Below, piece by piece: positions 25,765 to 34,186 of a DNA stretch of 64,000 bases. Every line of letters begins with the position of its first letter. The first letter of the stretch is position 1. A model generated the notes under the pieces. That model had not been told where the DNA came from and ran no database searches. It was given only the letters and a program-made list of their open reading frames with translations. Source of the DNA: Marinomonas sp. SBI8L (GTDB taxonomy: Bacteria > Pseudomonadota > Gammaproteobacteria > Pseudomonadales > Marinomonadaceae); the NCBI RefSeq assembly GCF_001624705.1, contig NZ_JSEO01000007.1:1-64000 (forward strand), given 5' to 3'. The position numbers were made by a program, and so were the translations under genes.

Positions 25765-26870
25765 TTCGAGTAGCGACCTATAATGCTGCTTTAAATCGCC
25801 CCTATGCTGGGGCGCTTAGGCAGGTATTAACCTGCTTTGATAAGCTTAATCCTCATACTTGGGATAAGCAGGCTATGGCGGTTGCATTAGTCATCCGTCA
25901 TGTGAGACCCGATATATTATTACTGAATGAATTTGATTATGATGAAAGTGGCGAATCTCTAGCGGCTTTCTGTGAACACTATTTAGAAAACCCAAATCTA
26001 CCTCAAGCTAAATTAGCACCGCCCATTTATTACCCCGAACGTTTTTCTGCTCCCGTAAACACTGGTCTGCCTTCAGGGCGTGACTTCGACAAAGACGGCG
26101 TTGCATCCGATAAAGGTGCTGATGCTTTAGGTTTTGGTGCCTTTCCTGGCCAGTACGGCATGTTGGTTTTATCTCAATACCCAGTTTTGAAGGCGTCTTT
26201 TAGAAGCTTTCAACACTTTTTATGGGCGCAGATGCCAAATGCAAAATTACCACAAAAGAGCGAGAAACAAGGTGGCGGTAGTTGGTTTGACCAAGAAGAT
26301 TTAGCTAAGTTGCCTTTGTCATCAAAGTCTCACTGGGATTTGCCCGTTCAACTTGACGAAGGGGTTTTACACCTACTTTGCTCTCATCCGACACCCCCGG
26401 TTTTTGATGGAGATGAAAAACGCAATGCTTGTAGAAATCATGATGAAATACGTTTCTGGCGAGATTATGTGCAAGGTGAGCACTATATGATAGATGACAA
26501 GGGCGTAATTGGAGGGCTTACACAAGGGGATGAGTTTTTGGTATTAGGTGATTTAAATGCCAGCTTGAAAGAAGGGGATGCCATGACCCAAAGTTTGCAG
26601 CAATTGTTAGACACTTTAGCTATTAAACAAACTCAGTTACCCATCAGTGAAGGGGCAGTAGAGCATTCACCTAATCTTCCTTGGGCTAAGTGGCATACGG
26701 CGAGTTGGAGATTGAATGCTGATTATGTACTTTACCCAAGAACACTAGATAGAAAATACTTTGTACAAAAACAAGGTGTTTTCTGGCCTGAAGCCAGTAG
26801 TCCTATGGCGAGAAGTGTCAAGCTAGCCTCTGATCATAGGCTTGTTTTTGTTGATCTTAAAAGCAAATAG
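25758..26870 (+). CDS. Endonuclease/exonuclease/phosphatase-superfamily protein
   Basis: This 370-residue protein has the metal-dependent DNase I-like fold. It opens with RVATYNAALNRPY; ILLLNEFDYDESG supplies the catalytic Glu, HLLCSHPTPPVFDGD the middle His, and LGDLNASLKEGD with a C-terminal SDHRLVFVDL complete the active site. No signal peptide is seen with this start. It starts at GTG 25758, overlapping cobO by 7 bases, so it is probably translationally coupled. The substrate (nucleic acid, phospholipid or phosphoester) is unknown; a link to cobalamin salvage is only a contextual guess. Confidence 0.85.
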   Translation: MVVRVATYNAALNRPYAGALRQVLTCFDKLNPHTWDKQAMAVALVIRHVRPDILLLNEFDYDESGESLAAFCEHYLENPNLPQAKLAPPIYYPERFSAPVNTGLPSGRDFDKDGVASDKGADALGFGAFPGQYGMLVLSQYPVLKASFRSFQHFLWAQMPNAKLPQKSEKQGGGSWFDQEDLAKLPLSSKSHWDLPVQLDEGVLHLLCSHPTPPVFDGDEKRNACRNHDEIRFWRDYVQGEHYMIDDKGVIGGLTQGDEFLVLGDLNASLKEGDAMTQSLQQLLDTLAIKQTQLPISEGAVEHSPNLPWAKWHTASWRLNADYVLYPRTLDRKYFVQKQGVFWPEASSPMARSVKLASDHRLVFVDLKSK

Positions 26871-27023
26871 ATTCTCTAGCTGAGTTCGAATAATTAACTC
26901 TAAAGCTAAGCCTTTAACTTCAATTGTCAATTTTCATTTTTCCCTAATGGTAAAATAAACTTTTTACTTTCCCTTGAGCTAATGGTAAAAAATGCCCTGT
27001 TAAGGTTTAGGGATAACCTCTTT

Positions 27024-28319
27024 ATGTCAGAAATTAATCCAGATAATCAGCTTATACAAGCCTTGTCTGCTTATGTGAATGAAGCCATATTAATCATAAA
27101 AGCAGAGGATGCTCAGTGCTTATATGCTTCACCTTTAGCGTGTAAATACCTTCAATCTTGTGCTGTCAGCCTACAAGAAAAAACTTTGTTTGAAATTGAT
27201 CAAGAGCTTAATGACTTTAATCAATGGCAGGCTTATGTGAGTCAGGTTCAAATTGATAACGCGCATGCCCATTACACCTGTTTGTCACGTCATGATAACT
27301 CTGAGCTCTCGGTCGAAATTAGAGCGAATTGGATTCGCTTTCAAGAGGTCGAATCTATTCTCATGACGGTACGAGATGTGTCCGCTCGTCATATCTACGA
27401 AAATAAAGTATTAGAAGATAAAGTGTTACGCACTTTTACGCTTCACGAAGCTCAAGATGGTTACTGGGATTGGGATCTGGTTGAAAACAGTCTTTATTTG
27501 AGCCCACATTGTTTTCATCTTATGCGTATTAACCAAGATGAAGTTAGTTGCTCTGTATTAGAGCAATGGTTAAGCGTGATTCATCCTCAGGACAAAAAAG
27601 CAGCCTTTCAAACAATTGATAATCATGTCAGAGGGAGAACAGAGCGCTTTAAACTCAAATATCGTTTAAGACAAAAGAGTGGCGAATACATCTGGGTTCA
27701 AGGGCGTGGGGCAACAGTTGAGCGTGATGAAGATGGTAACCCAACTCGAATTTTAGGTTCTGTTATCGATATTACGGAGTCCGAATCAACCGCTCAAAAC
27801 CTTTTGTGGCATTCTCAGCATGATGCTTTGACGAAAGTTTATAATCGTAAAAAGGGTTATGAATTTTTCCACGAATATTTAATGAAAGCCCAACAGTCCT
27901 TAAGAGATGGGCGACCTGCTTTATTCCAGATTGCTGTGTTAGATATTGATGATTTTAAGCGAGTGAATGATCAGTATGGTCATCTTGTTGGAGATGCTTT
28001 GCTCCAACATTTTACTGACTTTGTGCAAAACTATATTGAAGGTGAAATGATATTAGCTAGATGGGGTGGGGAAGAGTTCGTTTTGTTAAGTTATGGCAGA
28101 AATGATCTCGGCTTTATTAACCTTATTGATCATTTAGTAAAGCGCTACTCAAGTAGCACCTTTAAAGGGGATTTAGCCAAACCTATTCATACCTCTGTGA
28201 GTGTGGGGGTTGCTTGTTTTAAAAATGAGTCAGATTCAATAGCCTCTTTGTTTAAGGCTGCGGATCAAGCTATGTATCAAGCAAAAGCTGAGGGGAAAAA
28301 TACTTTCTGTCTAGCCTAG
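27024..28319 (+). CDS. Diguanylate cyclase with two PAS domains
   Basis: This protein has about 431 residues with no membrane segment. A degenerate PAS-like domain (about 10-125) is followed by a clear PAS/PAC pair (about 135-255, ending RILGSVIDITESES). A GGDEF domain follows from about 270, starting HDALTKVYNRKKGYEFF. The active-site loop is GGEEF (ARWGGEEFVLL), so it should make cyclic di-GMP. The RxxD inhibitory site five residues upstream is absent (EGEMILA), suggesting no product feedback. An in-frame ATG at 26982 would add 14 residues but has a poor ribosome-binding site. The gene is monocistronic. Confidence 0.88.
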   Translation: MSEINPDNQLIQALSAYVNEAILIIKAEDAQCLYASPLACKYLQSCAVSLQEKTLFEIDQELNDFNQWQAYVSQVQIDNAHAHYTCLSRHDNSELSVEIRANWIRFQEVESILMTVRDVSARHIYENKVLEDKVLRTFTLHEAQDGYWDWDLVENSLYLSPHCFHLMRINQDEVSCSVLEQWLSVIHPQDKKAAFQTIDNHVRGRTERFKLKYRLRQKSGEYIWVQGRGATVERDEDGNPTRILGSVIDITESESTAQNLLWHSQHDALTKVYNRKKGYEFFHEYLMKAQQSLRDGRPALFQIAVLDIDDFKRVNDQYGHLVGDALLQHFTDFVQNYIEGEMILARWGGEEFVLLSYGRNDLGFINLIDHLVKRYSSSTFKGDLAKPIHTSVSVGVACFKNESDSIASLFKAADQAMYQAKAEGKNTFCLA

Positions 28320-28511
28320 GGGCTTATTATCTTTGTATTTTTAAGTAGATAAAAGTGCCTTATATTAGTGCGAAAAAGTGTACAGATTTTTAGACACTTG
28401 TTTTGTTTTTACAAAAAAAGCCAATGTTTAAAAGATTGTGAAATTACATGAATTCACTAAAATTCGCTTGCCTGAGCAAAGTTCAGGTTTTCAGTGAGTA
28501 GGAGACATGAA

Positions 28512-29126
28512 ATGACCACAATGACAGCAACCCCTTTTAAACATACCAGACTAGAAGATGCCCAAGCCATCATCATAGGTACTATTCTCGCTGCTTTAGG
28601 CGTTAACCTTTATACCTCTGCAAGTTTATTGTCTGGTGGTACGGCTGGCTTGGCCTTTCTTGCTCAATATGCCTTCCCGTTTACTTTCGGTGAAGTATTT
28701 TTTGTTATCAATTTACCTTTTTATTACCTTGCTGTTACTCAGATTGGCTGGGAGTTCACCTTAAAAACATTTGCCAGTGTATTACTGGTTTCCTTCTTTG
28801 CTGATATCACTCCTATGTTTATCAGTTTTGATGGTCTGAACCCTATTTATGCGAGTCTTGTTGGTGGTTTCTTGATGGGAGCTGGTTTTCTTATGTTATT
28901 CCGCCACAATGCCAGCTTAGGTGGACTGAATATCCTAGCGCGTTACTTAGCACAGACCCGCGGTTACTCTATTGGTAAGTTCCAGATGATAGTGGACTGT
29001 ATTATTGTATTCATGGCTATTTTTGTTGTTGATCTAGATGCTATTTTATTATCCGTATTAGGTGCAATTGCACTGAATCTTATTTTGGCTGTGAATCACA
29101 AGCCTGGCCGTTACAGTGGCTTTTAA
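28512..29126 (+). CDS. YitT-family membrane protein
   Basis: This 204-residue integral membrane protein has five or six hydrophobic helices and the YitT/DUF161 layout. It opens with ALGVNLYTSASLLSGGTAGLAF, has FVINLPFYYLA, and a conserved GGFLMGAGFLMLFRHNASLGG segment near residue 120-140. YitT proteins are of unknown transport function. ATG 28512 has GGAG at 28501-28504; the out-of-frame ATG at 28507 stops at once. The gene stands alone. Confidence 0.88.
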   Translation: MTTMTATPFKHTRLEDAQAIIIGTILAALGVNLYTSASLLSGGTAGLAFLAQYAFPFTFGEVFFVINLPFYYLAVTQIGWEFTLKTFASVLLVSFFADITPMFISFDGLNPIYASLVGGFLMGAGFLMLFRHNASLGGLNILARYLAQTRGYSIGKFQMIVDCIIVFMAIFVVDLDAILLSVLGAIALNLILAVNHKPGRYSGF

Positions 29127-29463
29127 GGGCTGATTATCTAAGCATACGCTTTTCTAGTTAAGACAATTGAATTGCCTACCAAATACTATGGTGGGCATTT
29201 CTAAACAAATCATTCTTTCTATTTCTTTCTTCATCCTTTTGATAATGCCGAGTTAGCCTTTTCTTAGGTATTTATCATCTTGTCTCTTTGATAAAATAAC
29301 CTAATTACAAATCGAACTAATTACTAAAGCTGCTTTCTATCAGCGAAAAGTGAACAGACGTGCGGCAGCAAAGGGTGACTTTCTTGTTGTATACATAGGC
29401 TGTTCTTCATAAGGTTTGGTCTTAGGATCAAAGCATTAAACGATTCATTTAAGAGTAACTAAC
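29127..29463. other. Intergenic gap between the YitT gene and rsuA
   Basis: These 337 bases hold a weak hairpin (TGCCTACC at 29173-29180 with GGTGGGCA at 29190-29197, one G-T pair) that may end the YitT transcript. No open frame or promoter could be supported. Confidence 0.4.
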
Positions 29464-30156
29464 TTGCGTTTAGATTATTACCTAGCTCATGCGGCTAACT
29501 TATCAAGAAAAGAAGCCAAAATTGCCATTGCTAAAGGCCGTGTTCTTGTAAATGGTGAAAGCAAATTAAAAGCAAATACCAGCGTGACAGATAGTTGTGA
29601 TGTGATATTAGATAAGAAGTCATTATCTTTTCAGCAGAACCGATATTATATGATGCATAAACCAGAAGGTGTGGTGTGTGCGCTGCAAGATGATGAGCAC
29701 TCAGTGGTGCTAGATTTATTGCCAAACGAGATTAAGAAAGAGCTGAAAGTAGTTGGTCGCCTTGATAAAGACACAACCGGTTTATTGCTTTTGACAACAG
29801 ATGGCCAGTGGCTGCATAAAATCACTTCGCCTAAACACGATTGTCCAAAAACGTATTTGGTCGATTTGGCAGATAAGATAGAGCAAGATGCAGTGAATGC
29901 CTTAGAGCAAGGCGTGCTGTTAAATGGTGAAATAGATTTAACAAAACCTGCCAAAGTAGTGGTTCACTCTGATAAGCAAATTAGCCTGACAATTAGCGAA
30001 GGTAAATATCATCAAGTGAAGCGTATGCTAGCTGCAGTTGGTAATAAAGTAGAAGCACTGCATAGAAGCCAAATTGGAGCGCTTGTATTACCTGAAGCCT
30101 TGCCTTTGGGAGAGTTTCAAGAATTAAGCCAAGAGCAAGCCGCTCTATTAGCCTAA
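29464..30156 (+). CDS. rsuA: 16S rRNA pseudouridine-516 synthase
   Basis: This 230-residue enzyme isomerises U516 of 16S rRNA. The N-terminal S4 RNA-binding domain covers about 1-55 (MRLDYYLAHAANLSRKEAKI). The catalytic Asp is in VGRLDKDTTGLLLLTTDG at about 98-115, and LTISEGKYHQVKRMLAAVGNKV is the family C-terminal motif. It starts at TTG 29464 with only a weak ribosome-binding site (AAGAG), which may keep expression low. The gene is monocistronic. Confidence 0.94.
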   Translation: MRLDYYLAHAANLSRKEAKIAIAKGRVLVNGESKLKANTSVTDSCDVILDKKSLSFQQNRYYMMHKPEGVVCALQDDEHSVVLDLLPNEIKKELKVVGRLDKDTTGLLLLTTDGQWLHKITSPKHDCPKTYLVDLADKIEQDAVNALEQGVLLNGEIDLTKPAKVVVHSDKQISLTISEGKYHQVKRMLAAVGNKVEALHRSQIGALVLPEALPLGEFQELSQEQAALLA

Positions 30157-30217
30157 AAGTTGACTATGAATTTCCTGATCATAGGATGATCAAATTAACT
30201 TAAATTGAGAGTGAAGT

Positions 30218-30592
30218 ATGTCTGAAGAATTAAGTGTTGAGCAAAGAGTGCATTTGTTGGCTTCTGCTGATGATGAGCGTATGGCGTATTTTGTTAAGCA
30301 AGTTATAGCATCTGAACAGGTGTGGAGCTTGAGTAATGAAGAAGGGTTCGTCATGGTAGAAACAGATGAAGGCGATTGTGTCATGGTTTGGCCTGATGCT
30401 GATTTTGCCGCACAATGGGCTGTTGATGATTGGGACGATTGTGAACCTGTCTCTGTACCATTAGCGGAATTCAAGGCTAATTGGTTGCCGAGTTTAGAAG
30501 CCGATAAGATTGATATTGCCGTATTCCCAAATATTGAAGACGAAGGCAAACTTATTAAAGCGAATGAGCTTGCAGAAGCGCTTACAGCCTAA
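30218..30592 (+). CDS. DUF2750 protein
   Basis: This 124-residue acidic cytoplasmic protein matches the DUF2750 pattern: RMAYFVKQVIASEQVWSL, then a GFVMVETDEGDCVMVWPD strand pair and FAAQWAVDDWDDCEPVSVPL, ending with a helical LEADKIDIAVFPN. The function of the family is unknown. It has a good ribosome-binding site (GAGAG) and its own terminator at 30599-30626, so it is probably transcribed alone. Confidence 0.85.
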   Translation: MSEELSVEQRVHLLASADDERMAYFVKQVIASEQVWSLSNEEGFVMVETDEGDCVMVWPDADFAAQWAVDDWDDCEPVSVPLAEFKANWLPSLEADKIDIAVFPNIEDEGKLIKANELAEALTA

Positions 30593-30598
30593 AAAGTT

Positions 30599-30630
30599 AA
30601 CCTGCTAATTTTTTTTAGCAGGTTAATTTC
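30599..30630 (+). terminator. Terminator after the DUF2750 gene
   Basis: The stem AACCTGCTA (30599-30607) pairs with TAGCAGGTT (30616-30624) around a T-rich loop. The downstream T tract is short (AATTTC). Confidence 0.75.
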
Positions 30631-30708
30631 TAAACACCATTTCTATGACTATCATTATCCTTTATCAAATCAGTGAGTTAAAAAAATAAATTTTTTTTGC
30701 AACATGCT

Positions 30709-30736
30709 GGAACCAAGTCAGGATATCTCTGTCTAT
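30709..30736 (+). promoter_or_regulatory. ECF-sigma-type promoter of the bufferin operon
   Basis: GGAACC at 30709-30714 and GTCTAT at 30731-30736 are separated by exactly 16 bases. This fits the general ECF/sigma-E-group form (GGAAC, about 16 bases, GTC). It lies 56 bases before the bufA start. No ECF sigma or anti-sigma gene is in the window. Bufferin operons are known to be under ECF sigma control in Caulobacter, which supports the reading. Confidence 0.65.
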
Positions 30737-30791
30737 CTTTACTAGATACGTATCAATTACTGACAATAAACTGACAAAAGAGATAGCCATT

Positions 30792-31145
30792 ATGAAAAAT
30801 ACATTGAATAAAGCCCTTCTTGCTGGTGCTGCTTTAGCTGTTATGACAAGTGCTGTTGAAGCTAAGCCAAATGATCAACTTACAATTTCTGCTGAAGCAT
30901 CTTCAAGTGTGAAAGAGAAGTTTGATTCTTGGGTTGCAGGTGATCGTCTAAAAGGTCGTAAAGATCGTTGTTACGGTATTGCTCTTGCTGGTGAAAATGA
31001 TTGTAAAGCAGGTGCGGGAACAAGTTGTGCAGGTACTTCTACAACTGACTTCCAAGGTAATGCGTGGACTTATGCACCTAAAGGCAGCTGTGAATTTATT
31101 ATGACACCTAATGGCAATGCCTCTAAAAGTGAAATAAAAGCCTAG
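30792..31145 (+). CDS. bufA: Bufferin precursor (DUF2282), copper-binding RiPP peptide
   Basis: This 117-residue secreted protein has a signal peptide ([20 protein letters not shown], cleavage expected after AVEA at about 24). The mature part holds four Cys: C60 (DRCYGIA), C71 (ENDCKAG), C79 (GTSCAG) and C100 (KGSCEF). This is the spacing of DUF2282 bufferins. In characterised members the Cys residues are converted by the BufB/BufC enzyme pair into heterocycles that chelate copper, protecting cells in the periplasm. It is the first gene of bufA-bufB-bufC-doxX, with an ECF-type promoter 56 bases upstream. The metal bound by this particular protein is inferred from the family. Confidence 0.9.
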   Translation: MKNTLNKALLAGAALAVMTSAVEAKPNDQLTISAEASSSVKEKFDSWVAGDRLKGRKDRCYGIALAGENDCKAGAGTSCAGTSTTDFQGNAWTYAPKGSCEFIMTPNGNASKSEIKA

Positions 31146-31164
31146 TTCGAGAAGCTAGACTTTT

Positions 31165-32085
31165 ATGCAAAACTCTCATCTTTTGGCTAAAAAAAAGATG
31201 GACTTCTCTGGTGCTGGGATCAATTTGAAACCCCAGCACTATGATGAGGCCATTGCCTTAGCTCTTCCTGATACAGCGGATAAATCGCTTTGGTTTGAAG
31301 TACATACTGAGAACTATTTTGTAGCGGGTGGGCCTAGGTTGGCATATCTGCAAAAAATCAGGGAATTATACCCACTTAGTTTACATGGGGTCGGTGCTTC
31401 CTTAGGTAATTCTTCCTTATTAACTGAACCTCATCTTAAGCAGGTTGCAGAACTCGTAGAAAGGTTTGATCCTTTTTTAGTGTCTGAACACGCAACTTGG
31501 TCTAGTAGCCAAAATGCCTACTTTGCAGATTTATTACCTCTACCTAGAACGCAAAGCGCCCTTACTAGCTTGTGCGATGGGATAGAAAAATATCAAACAG
31601 CGATAGGTCGACCTATTTTAATTGAAAACCCTACCAACTATTTAGACTTTGTTGCTGATATGGATGAAGCTGACTTTCTTATGGAAGCCGTTAAGCGAAC
31701 TGGGTCGGGTTTATTATTAGATGTGAATAACCTCTATCTAAGTAGTAAAAACACTGGTATGGATGTTAATGCATATCTCGATGGTTTAGAGGGTGACCTT
31801 ATTGGTGAAATACATATCGCAGGCTTTGCGATAGATGAAAACTTTCCAGAACGCTTGCTGATAGATAGCCATGGTGCGCCAGTTGCCGATGGTGTTTGGC
31901 AGTTATTAGAGCGAGTGCTTTCTCGTTTTGGACCTAAGCCTGTTTTGCTGGAACGAGACGATAATATTCCTACTTTTAATGAGCTGATGTTAGAAAGAAA
32001 TCAGGCTCAATCTTATCTTGATTCGATGACACCACTATCCAAATTGGCTGCTAATTCAGCGCCTAATGGGGTGCACCTTGAATGA
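31165..32085 (+). CDS. bufB: MNIO-family bufferin-modifying oxygenase (DUF692)
   Basis: This 306-residue multinuclear non-haem iron oxidative enzyme is expected to oxidise Cys residues of BufA. Metal-site landmarks lie along a TIM-barrel frame: GAGINLKPQHYDEA, FEVHTENYF, LHGVGASLGN, VSEHATWSSS, IENPTNYLDF, LLLDVNNLYLSS, GEIHIAGF and IDSHGAPV, together supplying the His, Asp and Glu ligands. It starts 19 bases after bufA. An in-frame ATG at 31198 is an alternative start, since upstream ribosome-binding sites are weak. It overlaps bufC by 20 bases. Confidence 0.92.
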   Translation: MQNSHLLAKKKMDFSGAGINLKPQHYDEAIALALPDTADKSLWFEVHTENYFVAGGPRLAYLQKIRELYPLSLHGVGASLGNSSLLTEPHLKQVAELVERFDPFLVSEHATWSSSQNAYFADLLPLPRTQSALTSLCDGIEKYQTAIGRPILIENPTNYLDFVADMDEADFLMEAVKRTGSGLLLDVNNLYLSSKNTGMDVNAYLDGLEGDLIGEIHIAGFAIDENFPERLLIDSHGAPVADGVWQLLERVLSRFGPKPVLLERDDNIPTFNELMLERNQAQSYLDSMTPLSKLAANSAPNGVHLE

Positions 32086-32893
32086 TCATGAGAATTATAT
32101 TCAAGCCTTCAGCCACTTTATGCGAAGTGGTGATGCTAGCCGTTTAAGTGAATTCTTAACGAATGGGCAAAGTGCTGAATTTCTTAGTATTTATCGAAAT
32201 GGTTTTTATAAAGCGTGTTTAAGCGCATTAAGCGCAAATTATACTTGCTTAACTTATGCTCTCGATGATGCTGATTTCAAGCAAATAGCGACAGCTTATA
32301 TTAATCTTTACCCACCAAGCCAAGCCACGTTAGTTGCTTATGGCATGGCGTCGAGCATGTCTAATACTAAAGAGAATAATATTCCTAGCTTTCCTGTGTT
32401 TTTACAGCAATTAGAAGGACAGGGACCAGAATTAGCGCTTCCTTGGCAGGTGTTATCTGATCTCGCTTTATTAGATCAGGCTTGGATTAGTACCTTAAAT
32501 AAGCAGAACACAGACCTTGTCAGCTTAGCGCAAGTACAGTCTATGCTAGAGCAAGGAGAGGATTTATCACTTATTCCTTTTCTTTTGATTGAATCCGTTT
32601 CTTTGGTGAATACTGAGTTTGCTATTTTTTCTCAATGGCAAGGGCTTAGATTCCAAGGTGAAGGAATAGATAGGTTACAGCAAGCAGGACAAAACATTCT
32701 TTTCTGGCAATATGAAGGAGAGGTTCAAGCAAAATTATTAACATCAGCTGAAGCGCATTTTTATCAAACGTTTTTAGTGACAGGCTCAATAGGTGATGCC
32801 TTAGAAAGTGCTGCTCAACAGGATGCTAGCTTAGATATCTCTGCTTTATTTGCGGACTTATTAAATGCATCTCTTTTAAAATTAGAGGTTTAA
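32066..32893 (+). CDS. bufC: Bufferin maturation partner protein (DUF2063)
   Basis: This 275-residue protein begins with the DUF2063 (HvfC/BufC N-terminal) domain. It reads NYIQAFSHFMRSGDASRLSE at about 8-27, then FLSIYRNGFYKACLSALSANY and DDADFKQIATAYINLYPPSQ. The C-terminal half is less conserved and probably binds the precursor or enzyme. Proteins of this kind deliver the precursor peptide to the MNIO enzyme. It overlaps bufB by 20 bases and lies 3 bases before the DoxX gene, so the three are clearly translated from one operon. Confidence 0.9.
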   Translation: MGCTLNDHENYIQAFSHFMRSGDASRLSEFLTNGQSAEFLSIYRNGFYKACLSALSANYTCLTYALDDADFKQIATAYINLYPPSQATLVAYGMASSMSNTKENNIPSFPVFLQQLEGQGPELALPWQVLSDLALLDQAWISTLNKQNTDLVSLAQVQSMLEQGEDLSLIPFLLIESVSLVNTEFAIFSQWQGLRFQGEGIDRLQQAGQNILFWQYEGEVQAKLLTSAEAHFYQTFLVTGSIGDALESAAQQDASLDISALFADLLNASLLKLEV

Positions 32894-32896
32894 ATA

Positions 32897-33424
32897 ATGA
32901 TTGGAAAAATCAAAGCATTGTACATTTCAGCAATCGGCTTTGTAGAAACTTGGTTAAAAGACATTGTTTTATTAGGCTTGAGATTTCAGTTAGCGAATGT
33001 GTTTTTCTCATCAGGCCTAGCTAAATGGAATGGTTTTTTGGTGCCAAACCCTGATAACTATGACCTGTTTTTGTATGAATTCTTCTGCCCAGAAGAAATT
33101 CGTCCTGGTGCATTACTATTATGTGACCCGCAAACATTGGAATATCAAGAAGGCTCTCTAACGGTTAGCCTAATTGAAAATGCCGCCTTAATGGCTGGCG
33201 TGATGGAAATCATACTGCCACTGTTATTGTTTGTTGGATTGTTCTCTCGTTTTTCTGCGTTAGCGTTAATTGGTATGACTGCCTTTATTCAGTTGGCCGT
33301 ATTCCCAGAATGGTCCCATTGGGTGAACCCTGCTTCTTGGTGGGTTGCTGTCGGCGCGGCTATTTTAATCAGTGGGCCAGGTAGATTCTCATTAGATAGG
33401 GTTTTAGGTCTAGATAAAAAGTAG
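32897..33424 (+). CDS. DoxX-family membrane protein of the bufferin operon
   Basis: This 175-residue integral membrane protein of the DoxX family has four predicted helices. RFQLANVFFSSGLAKW lies in the first; MEIILPLLLFVGLFSRFSALALIG and FIQLAVFPEWSHWVNPASWW follow. Two Cys (FFCPEE, LLCDPQ) lie in the loop after helix 1. DoxX proteins are frequent fourth members of bufferin operons and may supply electrons from the quinone pool; the exact role is not established. It is followed by a strong terminator. Confidence 0.88.
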   Translation: MIGKIKALYISAIGFVETWLKDIVLLGLRFQLANVFFSSGLAKWNGFLVPNPDNYDLFLYEFFCPEEIRPGALLLCDPQTLEYQEGSLTVSLIENAALMAGVMEIILPLLLFVGLFSRFSALALIGMTAFIQLAVFPEWSHWVNPASWWVAVGAAILISGPGRFSLDRVLGLDKK

Positions 33425-33452
33425 TATTGGAAAACGAATAAATTTATTTATT

Positions 33453-33483
33453 AAGCCTGATCGTAACTGATCGGGCTTTTTTG
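33453..33483 (+). terminator. Rho-independent terminator of the bufferin operon
   Basis: The stem AAGCCTGATC (33453-33462) pairs with GATCGGGCTT (33469-33478), with one G-T pair, and is followed by a T run. Confidence 0.9.
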
Positions 33484-33609
33484 TTTGAAAGCATGATAAT
33501 TTCTTATTAGAAACAAAAATTTAACGAAAAACTGTGTTAGCATCGAAAGATATAGGGCTAAACATGTCTTATCGGACAGCTTTTTATTTATAGGGAAACA
33601 GATAACTCA

Positions 33610-34107
33610 ATGAAAAATAAAAGATTGCAGAATCAGCTAATAGAAGAGATTGATGCATTTTTAACAACTCAAAAAAGTTTAATGTTATCGACCTCAAACG
33701 AAGCGGGGCTTCCTCATGCTTCTTATGCCCCCTTTGCTATCCATGAAAACGAATTACTTATTTTTATTAGCCAGCTTGCCGCTCATACCCAACATTTATT
33801 AATGACGCCAAAAGCAGGCGTATTGATGATTGAAGATGAAAGTTTAAGCCAAGATGTTTTCGCAAGAACTCGATTAAGTTACCAAGTTAAAGTCGAAGCA
33901 GTTGATCGAGATGATGCCTTCTGGCCACAAGGTATTGCCTTATTAAAGGATAAACTGGGCGATAGGATAGATTTATTGAGCCAGTTGGGGGACTTTGTTC
34001 TGTTCCGCTTATCACCAATCGAAGGACGTTTTGTAAAAGGCTTTGGGCGAGCCTATGAAATTAACCCAGGGTCACTTGTTGATGAACTCACTCATATCAC
34101 AAAATAA
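33610..34107 (+). CDS. HugZ/HutZ-like haem utilisation protein (PNPOx-like fold)
   Basis: This 165-residue cytoplasmic protein has the split-barrel fold of pyridoxamine-phosphate-oxidase-like proteins: LMLSTSNEAGLPHASYAPFA at about 24-43 and IFISQLAAHTQHLLMTPKAG. It ends with FVKGFGRAYEI, typical of HugZ/HutZ proteins that degrade or store haem. In Vibrio HutZ a C-terminal His binds haem; here His162 in the final LTHITK could do so, which is inference. No hut transport genes are adjacent and no convincing Fur box was seen directly upstream. Confidence 0.75.
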   Translation: MKNKRLQNQLIEEIDAFLTTQKSLMLSTSNEAGLPHASYAPFAIHENELLIFISQLAAHTQHLLMTPKAGVLMIEDESLSQDVFARTRLSYQVKVEAVDRDDAFWPQGIALLKDKLGDRIDLLSQLGDFVLFRLSPIEGRFVKGFGRAYEINPGSLVDELTHITK

Positions 34108-34186
34108 TAAGAGATAAAGCATATTAAACCTTTAGCCAAGCGTATTTGTTTCCGCTTGAGCATAAAGTGTAGGAGTATAAAATTTA

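Noticed and set aside
33493-33507. Fur box upstream of the HugZ-like gene
   Set aside because: Only the left half TGATAAT fits; the right half does not match.
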